From contig NZ_SNVV01000022.1 in the NCBI RefSeq assembly GCF_004361735.1, positions 1 through 64,000 on the forward strand: DNA of 64,000 nt, written 5' to 3'. The first letter of the stretch is position 1. Each line of letters begins with the position of its first letter. The stretch is from Azoarcus indigens. GTDB taxonomy: Bacteria; Pseudomonadota; Gammaproteobacteria; Burkholderiales; Rhodocyclaceae. The notes under the pieces are model-generated. The model did not search any database. It worked only from the letters and a program-made list of their open reading frames with translations, and was not told the origin of the DNA. Of this stretch, positions 27,691-37,413 are shown piece after piece. The translations under genes and the position numbers were made by a program.

Positions 27691-29325
27691 TCACACCGCA
27701 TATTGCCCCACGGCCTTGCGCATGCGGTCCACCACCGTGTCCAGCTGGCGCACCATCTCCTCGGCGTCGCCGACCGCCGCCACGTTCTGCTCGGTCATCG
27801 CCGCCACTTCCTCGATGTGGCGGGCCAGTTCGTCCATCGCACCCTGCTGTTCGGCGGAGGCGCGGGTGATGCCGGTGACGCGCTCCATGGTGCGCACCAT
27901 TTCGTCGTTGATCCGGTGCAGCGAGTCCTCCGCCGCGCTGACGCGCTCGACGCCCTCGCCGACCTGGGCCGCGCCCTCGCGCATCGCGCCTACCGCCTGG
28001 CGGGTTTCTGTGCGCACGTTCTCTATCATCTCGCCGATCTCGCGGGTGGCCTGGCCGGTGCGTTCGGCCAGCTTGCGCACTTCGTCCGCCACCACCGCGA
28101 AGCCGCGGCCCTGCTCGCCGGCGCGGGCGGCCTCGATGGCGGCGTTGAGCGCCAGCAGGTTGGTCTGCTCGGCAATTTCGCGGATCACGCCGGTGACGCG
28201 GCCGATCTCGTCCGAGCGCTTGCCCAGCGATTCCAGCTGTTCCGCCGAGGCGCGTACGCGGTCGGCCAGCGACTGGATGTTGGCGCTGGCGTCGCGGGTG
28301 ATGCGGGCGCCTTCGTCCGACACCCGGCTGGTTTCCTCCGCCACGCTGCGGGTGGAGTCGGCATGGGTGGCGACTTCGGCGATGGAGGTGCCCACTACTT
28401 CGATGGCTGCGCCGGCCGAGGTGGCGGCGACGCGCTGGGTCTGGGCGGCGCTGCGCACCTCGCGCACGCCGGTGCCGACGCGGCCGGTGGCCCCTTCCAC
28501 CTGCTGGGCGACCTCCGACATGCCCTGCAAGGTGGCCTGCAGCGAGGACACCACCTTGTCCGCCCGGCGCGAGATGGCGCCGATCACGTCGCGCCGGTCC
28601 AGGCCGTGGCGGCTGCGCAGGTCGCCGGTACACAGCACGGCGTCCAGCCAGTCGGCGGTGGCGCCGAGGTCGTGATTGAACCGCGGGCCATAGACCAGCA
28701 GGTAGTAGAGCGCATACAGCAGCGCCAGTGCGCCCAGCACGCCGGACGTCATCGCCGGCAGGCTGCCGAGGCCGGTGGCGGCGGCGAGCAGCGCCAGCGC
28801 CGGCAGCAGGGCGGCCACGCCGATGTAGTTGGTCTGCGCGCGCACCGAGCACAGCCGCGCCAGCCACTCCGGTCGCCTGCGCACCACCCGCCCGTGCCAC
28901 ACCATCAGACGTTTGTCGCCTTCGCGCAGGCGCTTGTAAGCCGCCTCCGCCGCCTCGACCTCCGCCCGCGAGGGTTTGCCGCGGATCGACTGGTAGCCCA
29001 CCACCTTGCCGTTTTCCCGTACCGGGGAGGCGTTCGCCACCACCCAGTAGTAGCCGCCATCCTTGCGCCGGTTCTTCACCAGACCGCGCCAGGGCCGGCC
29101 CGCCTTGAGGTCATTCCACATGTCGGCGAAGGCCTCCGGCGGCATGTCCGGATGGCGGACCATGTTGTGCGGCCGGCCTATCATTTCTTCCCGGGTATAG
29201 GCGCTGATGCGGGCGAAGGCGTCGTTCGCCTCCAGGATGTTGCCCTTGAGGTCGGTGAGCGAGTAGATGAACTCTCCGTCCGGGATCACGGTTTCTATTG
29301 CGGTCGCAGCGGCGGCTGTAGGCAT
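27691..29325 (-). CDS. Aer-type chemoreceptor with N-terminal PAS domain
   Basis: The 544-residue protein has a cytoplasmic PAS domain (about 13-115) with the Aer-like segment [20 protein letters not shown]. Two closely spaced membrane helices (about 167-185 and 192-212) follow, then a methyl-accepting signalling domain with the hairpin tip [18 protein letters not shown]. In Aer this PAS binds FAD and reports electron transport or redox state, so it probably mediates energy taxis. ATG 29325 is chosen because the PAS begins just after; a longer frame reaches 29484. It lies antiparallel between nap and ccm. No C-terminal NWETF-like tail is present. Confidence 0.88.
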   Translation of the reverse strand: MPTAAAATAIETVIPDGEFIYSLTDLKGNILEANDAFARISAYTREEMIGRPHNMVRHPDMPPEAFADMWNDLKAGRPWRGLVKNRRKDGGYYWVVANASPVRENGKVVGYQSIRGKPSRAEVEAAEAAYKRLREGDKRLMVWHGRVVRRRPEWLARLCSVRAQTNYIGVAALLPALALLAAATGLGSLPAMTSGVLGALALLYALYYLLVYGPRFNHDLGATADWLDAVLCTGDLRSRHGLDRRDVIGAISRRADKVVSSLQATLQGMSEVAQQVEGATGRVGTGVREVRSAAQTQRVAATSAGAAIEVVGTSIAEVATHADSTRSVAEETSRVSDEGARITRDASANIQSLADRVRASAEQLESLGKRSDEIGRVTGVIREIAEQTNLLALNAAIEAARAGEQGRGFAVVADEVRKLAERTGQATREIGEMIENVRTETRQAVGAMREGAAQVGEGVERVSAAEDSLHRINDEMVRTMERVTGITRASAEQQGAMDELARHIEEVAAMTEQNVAAVGDAEEMVRQLDTVVDRMRKAVGQYAV

Positions 29326-29803
29326 GGCGATGGCTCCGGGGCCGGGCGCGGCAGCGGCGTTGCGCGCACAGGCCGGTGGGAACGATGGGTCCGTCGCGGC
29401 CTGGGGGTCAGCAGTCGGACGGTGCGGGGCTTCAGGACGGGAAACTTCGAGGAATTTGTCCGAAGTCCAGGAAACATAAGTCATTTGACCATTTCCGGAT
29501 AAGGTCTTTTGGTGCTACTAAAGTGCTAAGTCCAATGGCATTCGATTTATTCCGTTGGCGTGCTGCCTCGGATGGCGGCGCGTGGCCGGCACAGGCACTA
29601 AGGCAAAAACCGTGCGAGAGACCGGGGCCAAGCCCGGAACGGGACGGTGCGGGCTGTAGCAGGGGGCCGGGCAAGGCGGATTTTCGCCGCACTTGGGGGC
29701 CTTTCCCGGAGGAAGGTGACAAGGATGCATGCCCTTGTAAGGTTTCCTTCATATTGCACAGAGTAGGTGCCGACGTCCGGCCGCTGTGGTTCAATCCGTC
29801 CCC
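29326..29803. other. Divergent intergenic region between the receptor gene and ccmA
   Basis: This stretch of 478 bases must hold promoters for the receptor gene (minus) and the ccm operon (plus). No convincing -35/-10 pair, FNR box or sigma-28 site was found by eye. The middle (about 29480-29560) is richer in A and T than its surroundings. No protein-like frame is present. Confidence 0.4.
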
Positions 29804-30430
29804 ATGCTTGAAGTCGAAGATCTAGCCTGCCTGAAGGGAGACCGCCTGCTGTTCCGCGAATTGGCGTTCGCCGTGGCGCCGCATGAAATGCTGCGCATCG
29901 CCGGTCCCAACGGCGCGGGCAAGACCAGCCTGCTGCGTTTGCTTACCGGCCTGTCGCTGCCGGAGGTGGGCGAAGTACGCTGGCAGGGGCAGCCGATACG
30001 GCGCGTCCGCGAGGCTTTCCATCGCGCCCTGTGCTACCTCGGCCATTCCCCGGCGCTCAACGACATGCTGACGCCGCTGGAGAACCTGCGCTTCGCCTGC
30101 GAGGCGGGCGGCGATCAGGTCTCGGAGCAGGACTGCGAGCAGGCGCTGGTGCGCATCGGCCTGGCGAACCAGCTGGACTTGCCGGCGAGGGTGCTGTCTC
30201 AGGGCCAGCGGCGGCGGGTCGGTCTGGCGCGGCTCTTCCTCGCCGACAAGCGGCCGCTGTGGGTGCTGGATGAGCCTTTCACCGCGCTGGATGTCAAGGC
30301 GGTGGCGGAGCTGGCACAGACCTTGTCGGACCACTGCGCCGCTGGTGGCACCGTGCTGCTCACCACCCACCAGGACGCGCCCTTCGCTGCTCCGCCGCGG
30401 ATGCTGGATCTCGGGGAGTGGGCATGCTGA
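29804..30430 (+). CDS. ccmA: CcmA, heme exporter ATP-binding subunit
   Basis: CcmA is the ATPase of the CcmABCD complex that releases heme-loaded CcmE. The 208-residue protein has Walker A GPNGAGKTSLL (about residues 36-46), signature LSQGQRRRV and Walker B LWVLDEPF. ATG 29804 is preferred over a GTG six codons earlier because the ABC fold begins directly after (MLEVEDLAC). It is the first gene of a continuous ccmABCDEFGHI operon; its stop lies inside the start of ccmB. Confidence 0.95.
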   Translation: MLEVEDLACLKGDRLLFRELAFAVAPHEMLRIAGPNGAGKTSLLRLLTGLSLPEVGEVRWQGQPIRRVREAFHRALCYLGHSPALNDMLTPLENLRFACEAGGDQVSEQDCEQALVRIGLANQLDLPARVLSQGQRRRVGLARLFLADKRPLWVLDEPFTALDVKAVAELAQTLSDHCAAGGTVLLTTHQDAPFAAPPRMLDLGEWAC

Positions 30431-31092
30431 ACACCTTCGTCGCGGTGCTGCGCCGCGATCTGCTGCTGGCCTGGCGCGGCCGGGCCGACGTGCTGGTGAC
30501 GCTGGCCTTCTTCGTCATCGTCGTCTGCCTCTTCCCCTTCGGCGTCGGTGCGGAGCCGAACCAGCTGCGGGCTATCGCTCCCGGCGTATTGTGGGTGGCG
30601 GTGCTGCTGTCCTGCCTGCTGTCCATGCACAGGCTGTTCGCCCAGGACCATGCAGACGGAACCCTGGAGCAGCTTCTTCTGTCTAGTGAGCCGGCCGTCG
30701 TCTGGGTTGGCGCCAAGGTGCTCGCCTTCTGGCTGAGCACCGGCCTGCCGGTGGTGGTAGTGGCGCCGGGGCTCGCCTTGCTGCTTGACCTTGAGCAAGG
30801 AGCCCTGCCGGTGTTGGTAGTAAGTTTGCTGCTCGGCACCCCCATTCTCGCCCTGCTGGGCGCAGTTGGAGCGGCATTGACGCTGGGTGTGCGCGGCGGT
30901 GGCATGCTGTTGGCGCTGCTGGTGTTGCCCCTGTTCGTGCCGGTGCTGATCTTTGGCGCCGGCGCGGTGGAGGCGGAGTTGTCCGGAACCGGGGCGGTGG
31001 CGCACCTGCTGCTGCTCGGCGGCGGATGCGCCGGTGCGCTGGCGCTCGCCCCCTGGGCATGTGCCGCCTCTTTGCGTATATCGATGGAATGA
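30424..31092 (+). CDS. ccmB: CcmB, heme exporter membrane subunit
   Basis: CcmB forms the membrane part of the CcmAB ABC module in cytochrome c maturation. The 222-residue protein has about six hydrophobic segments, begins MLNTFVAVLRRDLLLAWRG and contains MHRLFAQDHADGTLEQLL, all typical of the family. ATG 30424 overlaps the ccmA stop; a GTG at 30418 is an alternative. The gene ends 61 bases before ccmC. Confidence 0.95.
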   Translation: MLNTFVAVLRRDLLLAWRGRADVLVTLAFFVIVVCLFPFGVGAEPNQLRAIAPGVLWVAVLLSCLLSMHRLFAQDHADGTLEQLLLSSEPAVVWVGAKVLAFWLSTGLPVVVVAPGLALLLDLEQGALPVLVVSLLLGTPILALLGAVGAALTLGVRGGGMLLALLVLPLFVPVLIFGAGAVEAELSGTGAVAHLLLLGGGCAGALALAPWACAASLRISME

Positions 31093-31153
31093 ACAGAACA
31101 ACCTTCCCTTCCTGCGGCGCCGCCGCAGCCCCCGGCTCCGGAGCCTGTACGCG

Positions 31154-31936
31154 ATGACTGCCGCAGAGCGCGCGCCGCGTGCCTCCCTGTTCCGTTTCGC
31201 CGCGCCCCAGACCTTCTACCCGCTGGCCGGCCGGCTTGCCCCCTGGTTCGCCGCCGCCGCGCTGGTGCTGACGCTGGCCGGCATGTGGCTGGGTTTCTTC
31301 GTCGCCCCGACCGACGCCACCCAGGGCGAGGTCTACCGGGTCATCTTCATCCATGTGCCGGCGGCCTGGATGTCCATGTTCATTTACCTGGTGATGGCCT
31401 TCTGGTCGGCGGTCGGGCTGGTCATGAACACCCGGCTGTCCTTCGTCATGAGCCAGGCGTTGGCGCCCACCGGGGCGATGTTCTGTTTCGTTGCGCTGTG
31501 GACCGGCGCGCTGTGGGGCCGCCCGACCTGGGGCGCCTACTGGGTATGGGATGCCCGCCTGACTTCGCAGCTGCTGTTGCTCTTCCTCTACCTCGGCTTC
31601 ATCGCCCTGACCCGCGCCATCGAGGATCCCCGCCGTGCCGACCGCGCCGGCGCGATGATCGCGCTGGTGGGCGCGGTGAACGTGCCCATCATCTATTTCT
31701 CGGTGAAGTGGTGGAACACCCTGCACCAGGGGGCGTCGGTGAGCCTGACCAAGGCGCCGTCGATGGCTTCCACCATGCTGGCCGGCATGCTGGTGATGGC
31801 GTTTGCCGCCTGGGCCTACACGCTGGCGGTGACGCTGTGGCGGGTGCGGCCGATGATCCTGGAACGCGAGCGCCACACCGAATGGGTGGGCGCGGTGCTG
31901 GAGGCCGAGGGCGCCAGGGCTGGAGGAGGGCGCTGA
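31154..31936 (+). CDS. ccmC: CcmC, heme-handling membrane protein
   Basis: CcmC delivers heme to CcmE. The 260-residue protein has six hydrophobic segments and the tryptophan-rich WWD-type motif WGAYWVWDARLTSQLLL at about residues 130-147, which is diagnostic of the heme-handling family. Conserved histidines lie in FIHVPAAW and the WWNTLHQG segment. The N-terminal 20 residues are an extension before the first helix. Its stop overlaps the ccmD start (TGATG). Confidence 0.95.
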   Translation: MTAAERAPRASLFRFAAPQTFYPLAGRLAPWFAAAALVLTLAGMWLGFFVAPTDATQGEVYRVIFIHVPAAWMSMFIYLVMAFWSAVGLVMNTRLSFVMSQALAPTGAMFCFVALWTGALWGRPTWGAYWVWDARLTSQLLLLFLYLGFIALTRAIEDPRRADRAGAMIALVGAVNVPIIYFSVKWWNTLHQGASVSLTKAPSMASTMLAGMLVMAFAAWAYTLAVTLWRVRPMILERERHTEWVGAVLEAEGARAGGGR

Positions 31937-32130
31937 TGCAGTGGGATTCGCTGTCCGCTTTCTGGGACATGGGTGGTGCAGCGGCCTTCGTCTGGGGCAG
32001 CTATGGCGTCACCTTCGCGCTGGTGGCGCTGGAGTTCTTCCTGGTGCGCCGCCGCCGGCTGGACACGGTACGCCGGCTGTTGCGCTGGCGCCGTGCCGTC
32101 GGCAAGGAAAAGAAGGAGCGCGCCGCCTGA
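31936..32130 (+). CDS. ccmD: CcmD, small heme exporter subunit
   Basis: CcmD is a short single-helix membrane protein needed to release holo-CcmE from CcmABC. The 64-residue protein has a hydrophobic helix (about residues 14-37) and a very basic cytoplasmic tail ([16 protein letters not shown]). This is the normal pattern. It overlaps ccmC and precedes ccmE by 22 bases. Confidence 0.88.
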   Translation: MQWDSLSAFWDMGGAAAFVWGSYGVTFALVALEFFLVRRRRLDTVRRLLRWRRAVGKEKKERAA

Positions 32131-32152
32131 GCCGGCGCGATGGAGACGCAAG

Positions 32153-32599
32153 ATGAAAGCCCGTAGCAAACGCCTGATCCTGGTCGGTACCGGGGTCGTC
32201 CTGTTCGGCGCCGCAGTGGCGCTGGTCCTTTCCGCCTTCCAGCAGAACCTGGTGTTCTTCCACACGCCCACCGAGGTGGTCGAGGGCAAGGCGCCGCTGG
32301 GCAAGACTTTCCGCATCGGCGGCATGGTGGAAGAGGGTTCCATCCGCCGCGACGCCGACGGCATCACCGTGCGCTTCGCCATCACCGACACCGCCAAGGT
32401 GATCCCGGTGAGCTACCAGGGTTCGCTGCCCGACCTGTTCAAGGAAGGCAAGGGCGCGGTGGTGCAGGGCAGCCTGGGACCGGACGGCCTGTTCCGCGCC
32501 TCCGAGGTGCTGGCCAAGCACGACGAGAACTACATGCCGCCCGAAGCGGCGCACGCGGTGGCCGAGGCGCACAAGGCAGCGGCTACGCTGAAGCAGTAA
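32153..32599 (+). CDS. ccmE: CcmE, periplasmic heme chaperone
   Basis: CcmE binds heme covalently through a histidine and hands it to CcmF. The 148-residue protein has an N-terminal membrane anchor (about 8-28), a beta-barrel OB-type domain, and the heme attachment motif [12 protein letters not shown] near residue 123. ATG 32153 follows GGAGACGCAAG. The 87 bases to ccmF contain no gene. Confidence 0.96.
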   Translation: MKARSKRLILVGTGVVLFGAAVALVLSAFQQNLVFFHTPTEVVEGKAPLGKTFRIGGMVEEGSIRRDADGITVRFAITDTAKVIPVSYQGSLPDLFKEGKGAVVQGSLGPDGLFRASEVLAKHDENYMPPEAAHAVAEAHKAAATLKQ

Positions 32600-32686
32600 G
32601 CCAGTACATCCTTTCCTGAAACCCCAGCAGGACCGGCATTCCCCGCCCGCCATCGCGGTGGGCGCGCCGGTCCGGAGTCTCCCGCA

Positions 32687-34657
32687 ATGATTCCCGAACT
32701 CGGCCATTTCGCCCTCGTCCTCGCCTTCGTCATCGCGCTGGTGCAGGCGGTGGTGCCCTTGCTCGGCGCGCATCGGAACCGCCTGGCGCTGATGGCGGTG
32801 GGCCGGCCGGCGGCGCTGGGCCAATTCCTGTTCACCGGCTTCTCCTTCGCCTGTCTGACCTGGGCCTTCGTGGCCAACGACTTCTCGGTCGAGTACGTGG
32901 CGATGCACTCCAACACCGCGACGCCGCTGATCTACCGCATCACCGCGGTGTGGGGCAGCCACGAAGGCTCGCTGCTGCTGTGGGCGCTGACGCTGTCGCT
33001 GTGGACGGTGGCGGTGGCGGTGTTCTCCCGCAACCTGCCGGAAGCCTTCGTCGCCCGCGTGCTGGGCACCTTGGGCTGGATCGCGGTGGGCTTCCTCGCC
33101 TTCATGCTGGTCACCTCCAACCCCTTCACCCGGCTGATTCCCGGCGCGGCCGAGGGGCGCGACCTCAACCCGCTGCTGCAGGATCCGGGCATGATCATCC
33201 ACCCGCCGCTGCTCTACATGGGCTACGTCGGCTTCTCGGTGGCCTTCGCCTTCGCCATCGCTGCGCTGCTCACCGGCCGGCTGGATGCCGCCTGGGCGCG
33301 CTGGTCGCGGCCCTGGACCACCGCCGCCTGGGTGTTCCTCACCGCCGGCATCGCGCTCGGTTCCGGCTGGGCGTATTACGAGTTGGGCTGGGGCGGCTGG
33401 TGGTTCTGGGACCCGGTGGAGAACGCCTCCTTCATGCCCTGGCTGCTGGGCACCGCGCTGATCCACTCGCTGGCAGTCACCGAGAAGCGCGGCGCCTTCC
33501 GCAGCTGGACGGTGCTGCTGGCGATCGGTGCCTTTTCGCTGTCGCTGCTGGGCACCTTCCTGGTCCGCTCCGGCGTGCTCACCAGCGTGCACGCCTTCGC
33601 CACCGACCCGCGCCGCGGCCTCTTCATCCTCGCCTTCCTGGTGGCGGTGATCGGTGTGTCGCTGCTGCTCTATGCCTGGCGCGCGCCCAAGCTGGCCGGC
33701 GGCGGCAGCTTCGCTTTCGTGTCGCGGGATACCGCGCTGCTGGGCAACAACGTGCTGCTGTCGGTGGTGTCCGCCTCGGTGCTGCTGGGCACGCTGTATC
33801 CCCTGTTCCTGGATGCGCTGGGCCTGGGCAAGCTGTCGGTCGGGCCGCCGTACTTCGAGGCGGTGTTCGTGCCGCTGATGACGCCGGTGGTGGTGCTGAT
33901 GATGTTCGGCCCCTTCCTGCGCTGGAAGGGCGACGAGCTGATGCCGGCGCTGCGCCGGGTGGCGCCCGCCTTCGTCGCCAGCATCCTGATCGGCCTGGGT
34001 ATCGCGCTTGCCGTCGGCCATGTGACCTGGCGCACCGTGCTCGGCCTGGCGCTGGCCGCGTGGGTGGTGCTGGCCAGCCTGCAGCTGCTGGCGGCGCGCC
34101 TGAAGGAGCGCGCCGGCGCCTCCGCCACCTCCCGGCTGGCTACCATCCCCGCCGCCTGGTGGGGCATGTGGCTGGCGCACCTGGGCGTGGGCGTGTTCAT
34201 CATCGGCGTCACCATGGTCGGCAGCCTGGAGAACAACCTGGACGTGAAGATGAAGGAGGGCGAGCGGGTGGAGTTTTCCGGCTACACCCTGCTGTTCCGC
34301 GGCGTGCGGGATGCGCCCGGCCCCAACTTCGCGGCCGCGCGGGCCAACCTGGAACTGTTCCGCGGCGAGGTGGACCTCGGCACGCTGCAGCCGGAAAAGC
34401 GCATCTACCTGGCACAGCAGATGCCGATGACCGAAGCTGCCCTGGACGTCGGCCTGTTCCGCGACGTCTACGTTTCCCTGGGCGAGCAGCTGGAGGACGG
34501 CAGCTGGATCGTCAGCCTCCACTACAAGCCCTTCATCAGCTGGATCTGGGCCGGCTGCGTGCTGATGGCCCTGGGCGGCATCCTGGCCGCGGCCGACCGC
34601 CGTTACCGTCGCCTGGCCGAGCGCCGGCTGCCCGCCGCCGCGGTGCAGGCGGCCTGA
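32687..34657 (+). CDS. ccmF: CcmF, cytochrome c heme lyase subunit
   Basis: CcmF, with CcmH and CcmI, attaches heme to apocytochrome c thiols at the periplasmic face. The 656-residue protein has many hydrophobic helices and the WWD motif GWGGWWFWDPVENASFMPWL (about residues 234-253). Conserved histidines include those in WGSHEGSLLLW and IIHPPLLYMGY. Length is normal for the family. It ends 13 bases before ccmG. Confidence 0.96.
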   Translation: MIPELGHFALVLAFVIALVQAVVPLLGAHRNRLALMAVGRPAALGQFLFTGFSFACLTWAFVANDFSVEYVAMHSNTATPLIYRITAVWGSHEGSLLLWALTLSLWTVAVAVFSRNLPEAFVARVLGTLGWIAVGFLAFMLVTSNPFTRLIPGAAEGRDLNPLLQDPGMIIHPPLLYMGYVGFSVAFAFAIAALLTGRLDAAWARWSRPWTTAAWVFLTAGIALGSGWAYYELGWGGWWFWDPVENASFMPWLLGTALIHSLAVTEKRGAFRSWTVLLAIGAFSLSLLGTFLVRSGVLTSVHAFATDPRRGLFILAFLVAVIGVSLLLYAWRAPKLAGGGSFAFVSRDTALLGNNVLLSVVSASVLLGTLYPLFLDALGLGKLSVGPPYFEAVFVPLMTPVVVLMMFGPFLRWKGDELMPALRRVAPAFVASILIGLGIALAVGHVTWRTVLGLALAAWVVLASLQLLAARLKERAGASATSRLATIPAAWWGMWLAHLGVGVFIIGVTMVGSLENNLDVKMKEGERVEFSGYTLLFRGVRDAPGPNFAAARANLELFRGEVDLGTLQPEKRIYLAQQMPMTEAALDVGLFRDVYVSLGEQLEDGSWIVSLHYKPFISWIWAGCVLMALGGILAAADRRYRRLAERRLPAAAVQAA

Positions 34658-34670
34658 GGAAATCATCGTC

Positions 34671-35264
34671 ATGAAAGCCAAGTTTCTCGTTCCCCTGGCG
34701 TTGTTCCTGGTGCTGGTAGGCTTCCTCGCCTTCGGCCTGCGGCTGGACCCGCGCGAAGTGCCCTCGCCGCTGATCGACAAGCCGGCGCCCGCCTTCAGCC
34801 TCGCCCGCCTGGACGACAACAGCCAGCGCTTCGGCCTGGAGGAAATGCGCGGCCAGGTATGGCTGCTCAACGTCTGGGCCTCCTGGTGCGTGGCCTGCCG
34901 GCAGGAACACCCGGTGCTGGTCGATCTCGCCCGCCGCCAGGTGGTGCCGGTGGTCGGCCTCAACTACAAGGAAGTGCGCGGCGACGGCGCCATCGACGCC
35001 CGCCGCCTGGCGCCTGAACAGGAGCTGGCGATGGCAGTGGAGCGGGCGCGCGGCTGGCTCTCTGCCCACGGCGATCCCTACAAGCTGTCGGTGCTGGACC
35101 TGGATGGCCGCGTCGGCATCGACTTCGGCGTCTATGGCGTGCCCGAAACCTTCCTGATCGACCAGCGCGGCAGCGTGCGCTACAAGCACATCGGCCCGAT
35201 CACCCCGGAGTCGCTGGAGAAGGTGCTGCTGCCCAAGATCGAGGAGCTGAAGCGTGCCGGCTGA
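34671..35264 (+). CDS. ccmG: CcmG/DsbE, thiol:disulfide oxidoreductase
   Basis: CcmG is a membrane-tethered periplasmic thioredoxin that reduces the apocytochrome heme-binding cysteines or CcmH. The 197-residue protein has a signal anchor (about 5-23), the active site WASWCVACRQEHP and the family motif FGVYGVPETFLID. The active site reads CVAC, so the usual proline after the first or before the second cysteine is absent, which may shift its redox potential. The last bases overlap the GTG start of ccmH. Confidence 0.94.
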   Translation: MKAKFLVPLALFLVLVGFLAFGLRLDPREVPSPLIDKPAPAFSLARLDDNSQRFGLEEMRGQVWLLNVWASWCVACRQEHPVLVDLARRQVVPVVGLNYKEVRGDGAIDARRLAPEQELAMAVERARGWLSAHGDPYKLSVLDLDGRVGIDFGVYGVPETFLIDQRGSVRYKHIGPITPESLEKVLLPKIEELKRAG

Positions 35265-35775
35265 TCGTTTCCTGCGGGCCCTGCGTGGCGCCGCCCTCAT
35301 CGGCGGCTGTCTGTTCGGCGCCGCCGCCATTGCCGCGGATGGGCCCACCGCCCAGCCGCTGGCCGCCGACCCGGCGCTGGAAGCGCGGGTGCTGGACCTC
35401 TCCCACAAGCTGCGCTGCCTGGTATGCCAGAACCAGTCCATCGCCGAATCCCACGCGCCGCTGGCGGTGGACCTGCGTGACCAGGTGCGCGAGCAACTCG
35501 CCGCCGGCCGCAGCGAGAACGAGGTGGTGGATTACCTCGTCGCCCGTTATGGCGACTTCGTGCTCTACGCGCCGCCCTTCAAGGCCACCACGCTGCTGTT
35601 GTGGCTGGGCCCGGCGGCGCTGCTGCTGGCCGGTGCCGGCTGGCTGGCGATACGCCTGCGCCGCCGCGAACGCGAAGCCGCAGTGAGCCTGTCCGAAGCG
35701 GAACACCGCCGCGCTCGCGAGCTGCTCGCCGGCAATGCCGCCGTACCGCCTTCCTCCGAGGAACCCCGTTCGTGA
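35254..35775 (+). CDS. ccmH: CcmH, cytochrome c maturation thiol protein
   Basis: CcmH presents apocytochrome thiols for ligation. The 173-residue precursor has a signal peptide (cleavage near AAIAADG), the invariant LRCLVCQNQSI motif at about residues 51-61, a three-helix domain and one C-terminal membrane helix (about 112-133). It is the short form; the TPR part is encoded separately as ccmI. GTG 35254 gives the complete signal peptide. Confidence 0.95.
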   Translation: MPADRFLRALRGAALIGGCLFGAAAIAADGPTAQPLAADPALEARVLDLSHKLRCLVCQNQSIAESHAPLAVDLRDQVREQLAAGRSENEVVDYLVARYGDFVLYAPPFKATTLLLWLGPAALLLAGAGWLAIRLRRREREAAVSLSEAEHRRARELLAGNAAVPPSSEEPRS

Positions 35776-37049
35776 GTGCCGAATTGTCTACCCTGTTGCC
35801 CTTCATCGTCGGCGCTGCCGTACTGGTCGGCGTTGCGCTGCTGCTGCTGTTGCCGCCCCTGTTCCGCGGCAGCCGCAAGCAGGCCGCCGTTCCGGCGGAC
35901 GCCGACGCCGGTCAGGCCGAGACCGCGCTGGTCGTGCTGCGCGAGCAACTCGCCGAGCTGGAGGCCGAGCATGCCGCCGGGCGCATGGACGAAACCACCT
36001 ATCGCCGCAGCCGCGACGAGCTGGAACGCCGCGCGCTGGACGAGGGCGAGGCCGGCGCCGCCACGCTGGTGGCCGCGCCCTCGCGCTACTGGGCGGTGGT
36101 GGTGGCCATCGGCGTGCCGGTGATGGCCGCTGCGGTCTATCTCATCCTCGGCAACCCGGCCGGGCTGGACCCGCGCCAGATCGCCGGCGAACAGCAGTTC
36201 GATCCGCAGCAGATCGCCGGCATGGTTAACACCCTGGCCGAGCGCATGGAGAGGGAGCCGGACAACGTCGAAGGCTGGAGCATGCTGGCCCGCTCCTACG
36301 TGGTGCTGGAGGACTACGCCAAGGCCGCCGCCGCCTATGCCCATGTGGCCGAACGGGTGAAGGACGATCCGGACCTGCTGGCCGACTGGGCGGACGTGGT
36401 CGCCGCCCGCGACCGCAGCGTGGCCGGCGAGGCGGAGCAGATCGCCAAGCGCGCGCTGGAGCTGGACCCCGGCCACCCGAAGTCGCGCCTGCTGGCCGGC
36501 ACCGCCGCCTACCAGCGCGGCGACTATGCCGGTGCCTCGGCGCACTGGGAGCGCATCCTCGCCACCGTGCCGGCAGGCGATCCGGTGGTCGCTTCGCTGC
36601 TGGAAGGCATCAACGACGCCCGCGCCAAGGGCGGTCTGCCGCCATTGTCGGCGCCAGCGGCCCCGGCCGCACCGGCCCCGGCCGTACCGGCGGCGGCCGC
36701 CGGCCAGGGCGGCGAGCTCAGCCTCTCCGGCCGCCTCGCGCTGGCGCCGGCGCTGGCCGGCAAGGTGAAGGCGGACGACGTCGTCTTCGTCTTCGTCCGC
36801 GGTGAAGCGGGCGGCGCGCCGCTGGCGGCGCTGCGCTTCACCGCCGGCGAACTGCCGCGCGACTTCAGCTTCTCCGGCGTGCCTCGCATGGCCGGCGACA
36901 GCCCGGTGCCAGCCAAGGTCACGCTGGCTGCCCGCGTCGCCAAGAGCGGCAATCCCAGCGGCGGCCCGGGCGATCTGGAGGGCCGCATGGCCGGCCTGGC
37001 GCCTGACACCACCGGCGTGGCGCTGGTGATCGACCAGGTGCGCGAGTAG
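35772..37049 (+). CDS. ccmI: CcmI, TPR-containing apocytochrome c chaperone
   Basis: CcmI captures apocytochromes for the CcmFH ligase. The 425-residue protein has two membrane helices (about 10-33 and 105-127) separated by a cytoplasmic loop. Tetratricopeptide-like repeats follow in the middle (WSMLARSYVVLEDYAKAAAAY, LLAGTAAYQRGDYAGASAHW). After an Ala/Pro linker comes a C-terminal beta-rich domain (about 310-425). GTG 35772 overlaps the ccmH stop. It is the last ccm gene. Confidence 0.92.
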   Translation: MSAELSTLLPFIVGAAVLVGVALLLLLPPLFRGSRKQAAVPADADAGQAETALVVLREQLAELEAEHAAGRMDETTYRRSRDELERRALDEGEAGAATLVAAPSRYWAVVVAIGVPVMAAAVYLILGNPAGLDPRQIAGEQQFDPQQIAGMVNTLAERMEREPDNVEGWSMLARSYVVLEDYAKAAAAYAHVAERVKDDPDLLADWADVVAARDRSVAGEAEQIAKRALELDPGHPKSRLLAGTAAYQRGDYAGASAHWERILATVPAGDPVVASLLEGINDARAKGGLPPLSAPAAPAAPAPAVPAAAAGQGGELSLSGRLALAPALAGKVKADDVVFVFVRGEAGGAPLAALRFTAGELPRDFSFSGVPRMAGDSPVPAKVTLAARVAKSGNPSGGPGDLEGRMAGLAPDTTGVALVIDQVRE

Positions 37050-37413
37050 AGCTTGCGCGCCGCGGGCTCCATGCTCGCCCTCGCTGCAATGAAGAAGAGG
37101 CTCCTGTGGGAGCCTCTCGCCCTTCAGGGCCCAGGCTCAGCCGCCGTCCTCCGGTGCGCGCGTCAAACGGCGACAGGAGGCAGCTCTGGCGCCCGGCGAG
37201 GCCTGTCATGACCCCATGTTCCGCTTCGGCGGCTCGCTGGTTTCCTAGCCGCAACCGCAAGGGCAGGTCAATGGCGCGGACACTTGCGGCGCATGCCCTG
37301 CGTCCTTCGGCTCCGCCCCGGGCGGGCTTGTCCAGCGGCCCTGCGAGCATGCGGTTTCGACAGGGCTGCCGCGAGCTTGCAGGAGGCCCCTGCCTGGATG
37401 CCGGTTCGCTTCC
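37050..37413. other. Intergenic region after ccmI with a hairpin
   Basis: No gene is visible. AGAGGCTCC (37096-37104) and GGAGCCTCT (37109-37117) form a perfect nine-base-pair hairpin with a TGTG loop, 47 bases after the ccmI stop. No T run follows, so it may be an inefficient terminator or a repeat. The rest separates the convergent ccmI and MmyB-like genes. Confidence 0.5.

Noticed and set aside
32009-34963. 984-codon minus-strand frame opposite ccmE-ccmG
   Set aside because: It spans several real plus-strand genes with family motifs and has the Gly/Gln/His-rich composition of an antisense shadow.
37096-37117. Hairpin after ccmI as a strong intrinsic terminator
   Set aside because: The stem is perfect but there is no T run after it, so it is noted only as a hairpin.
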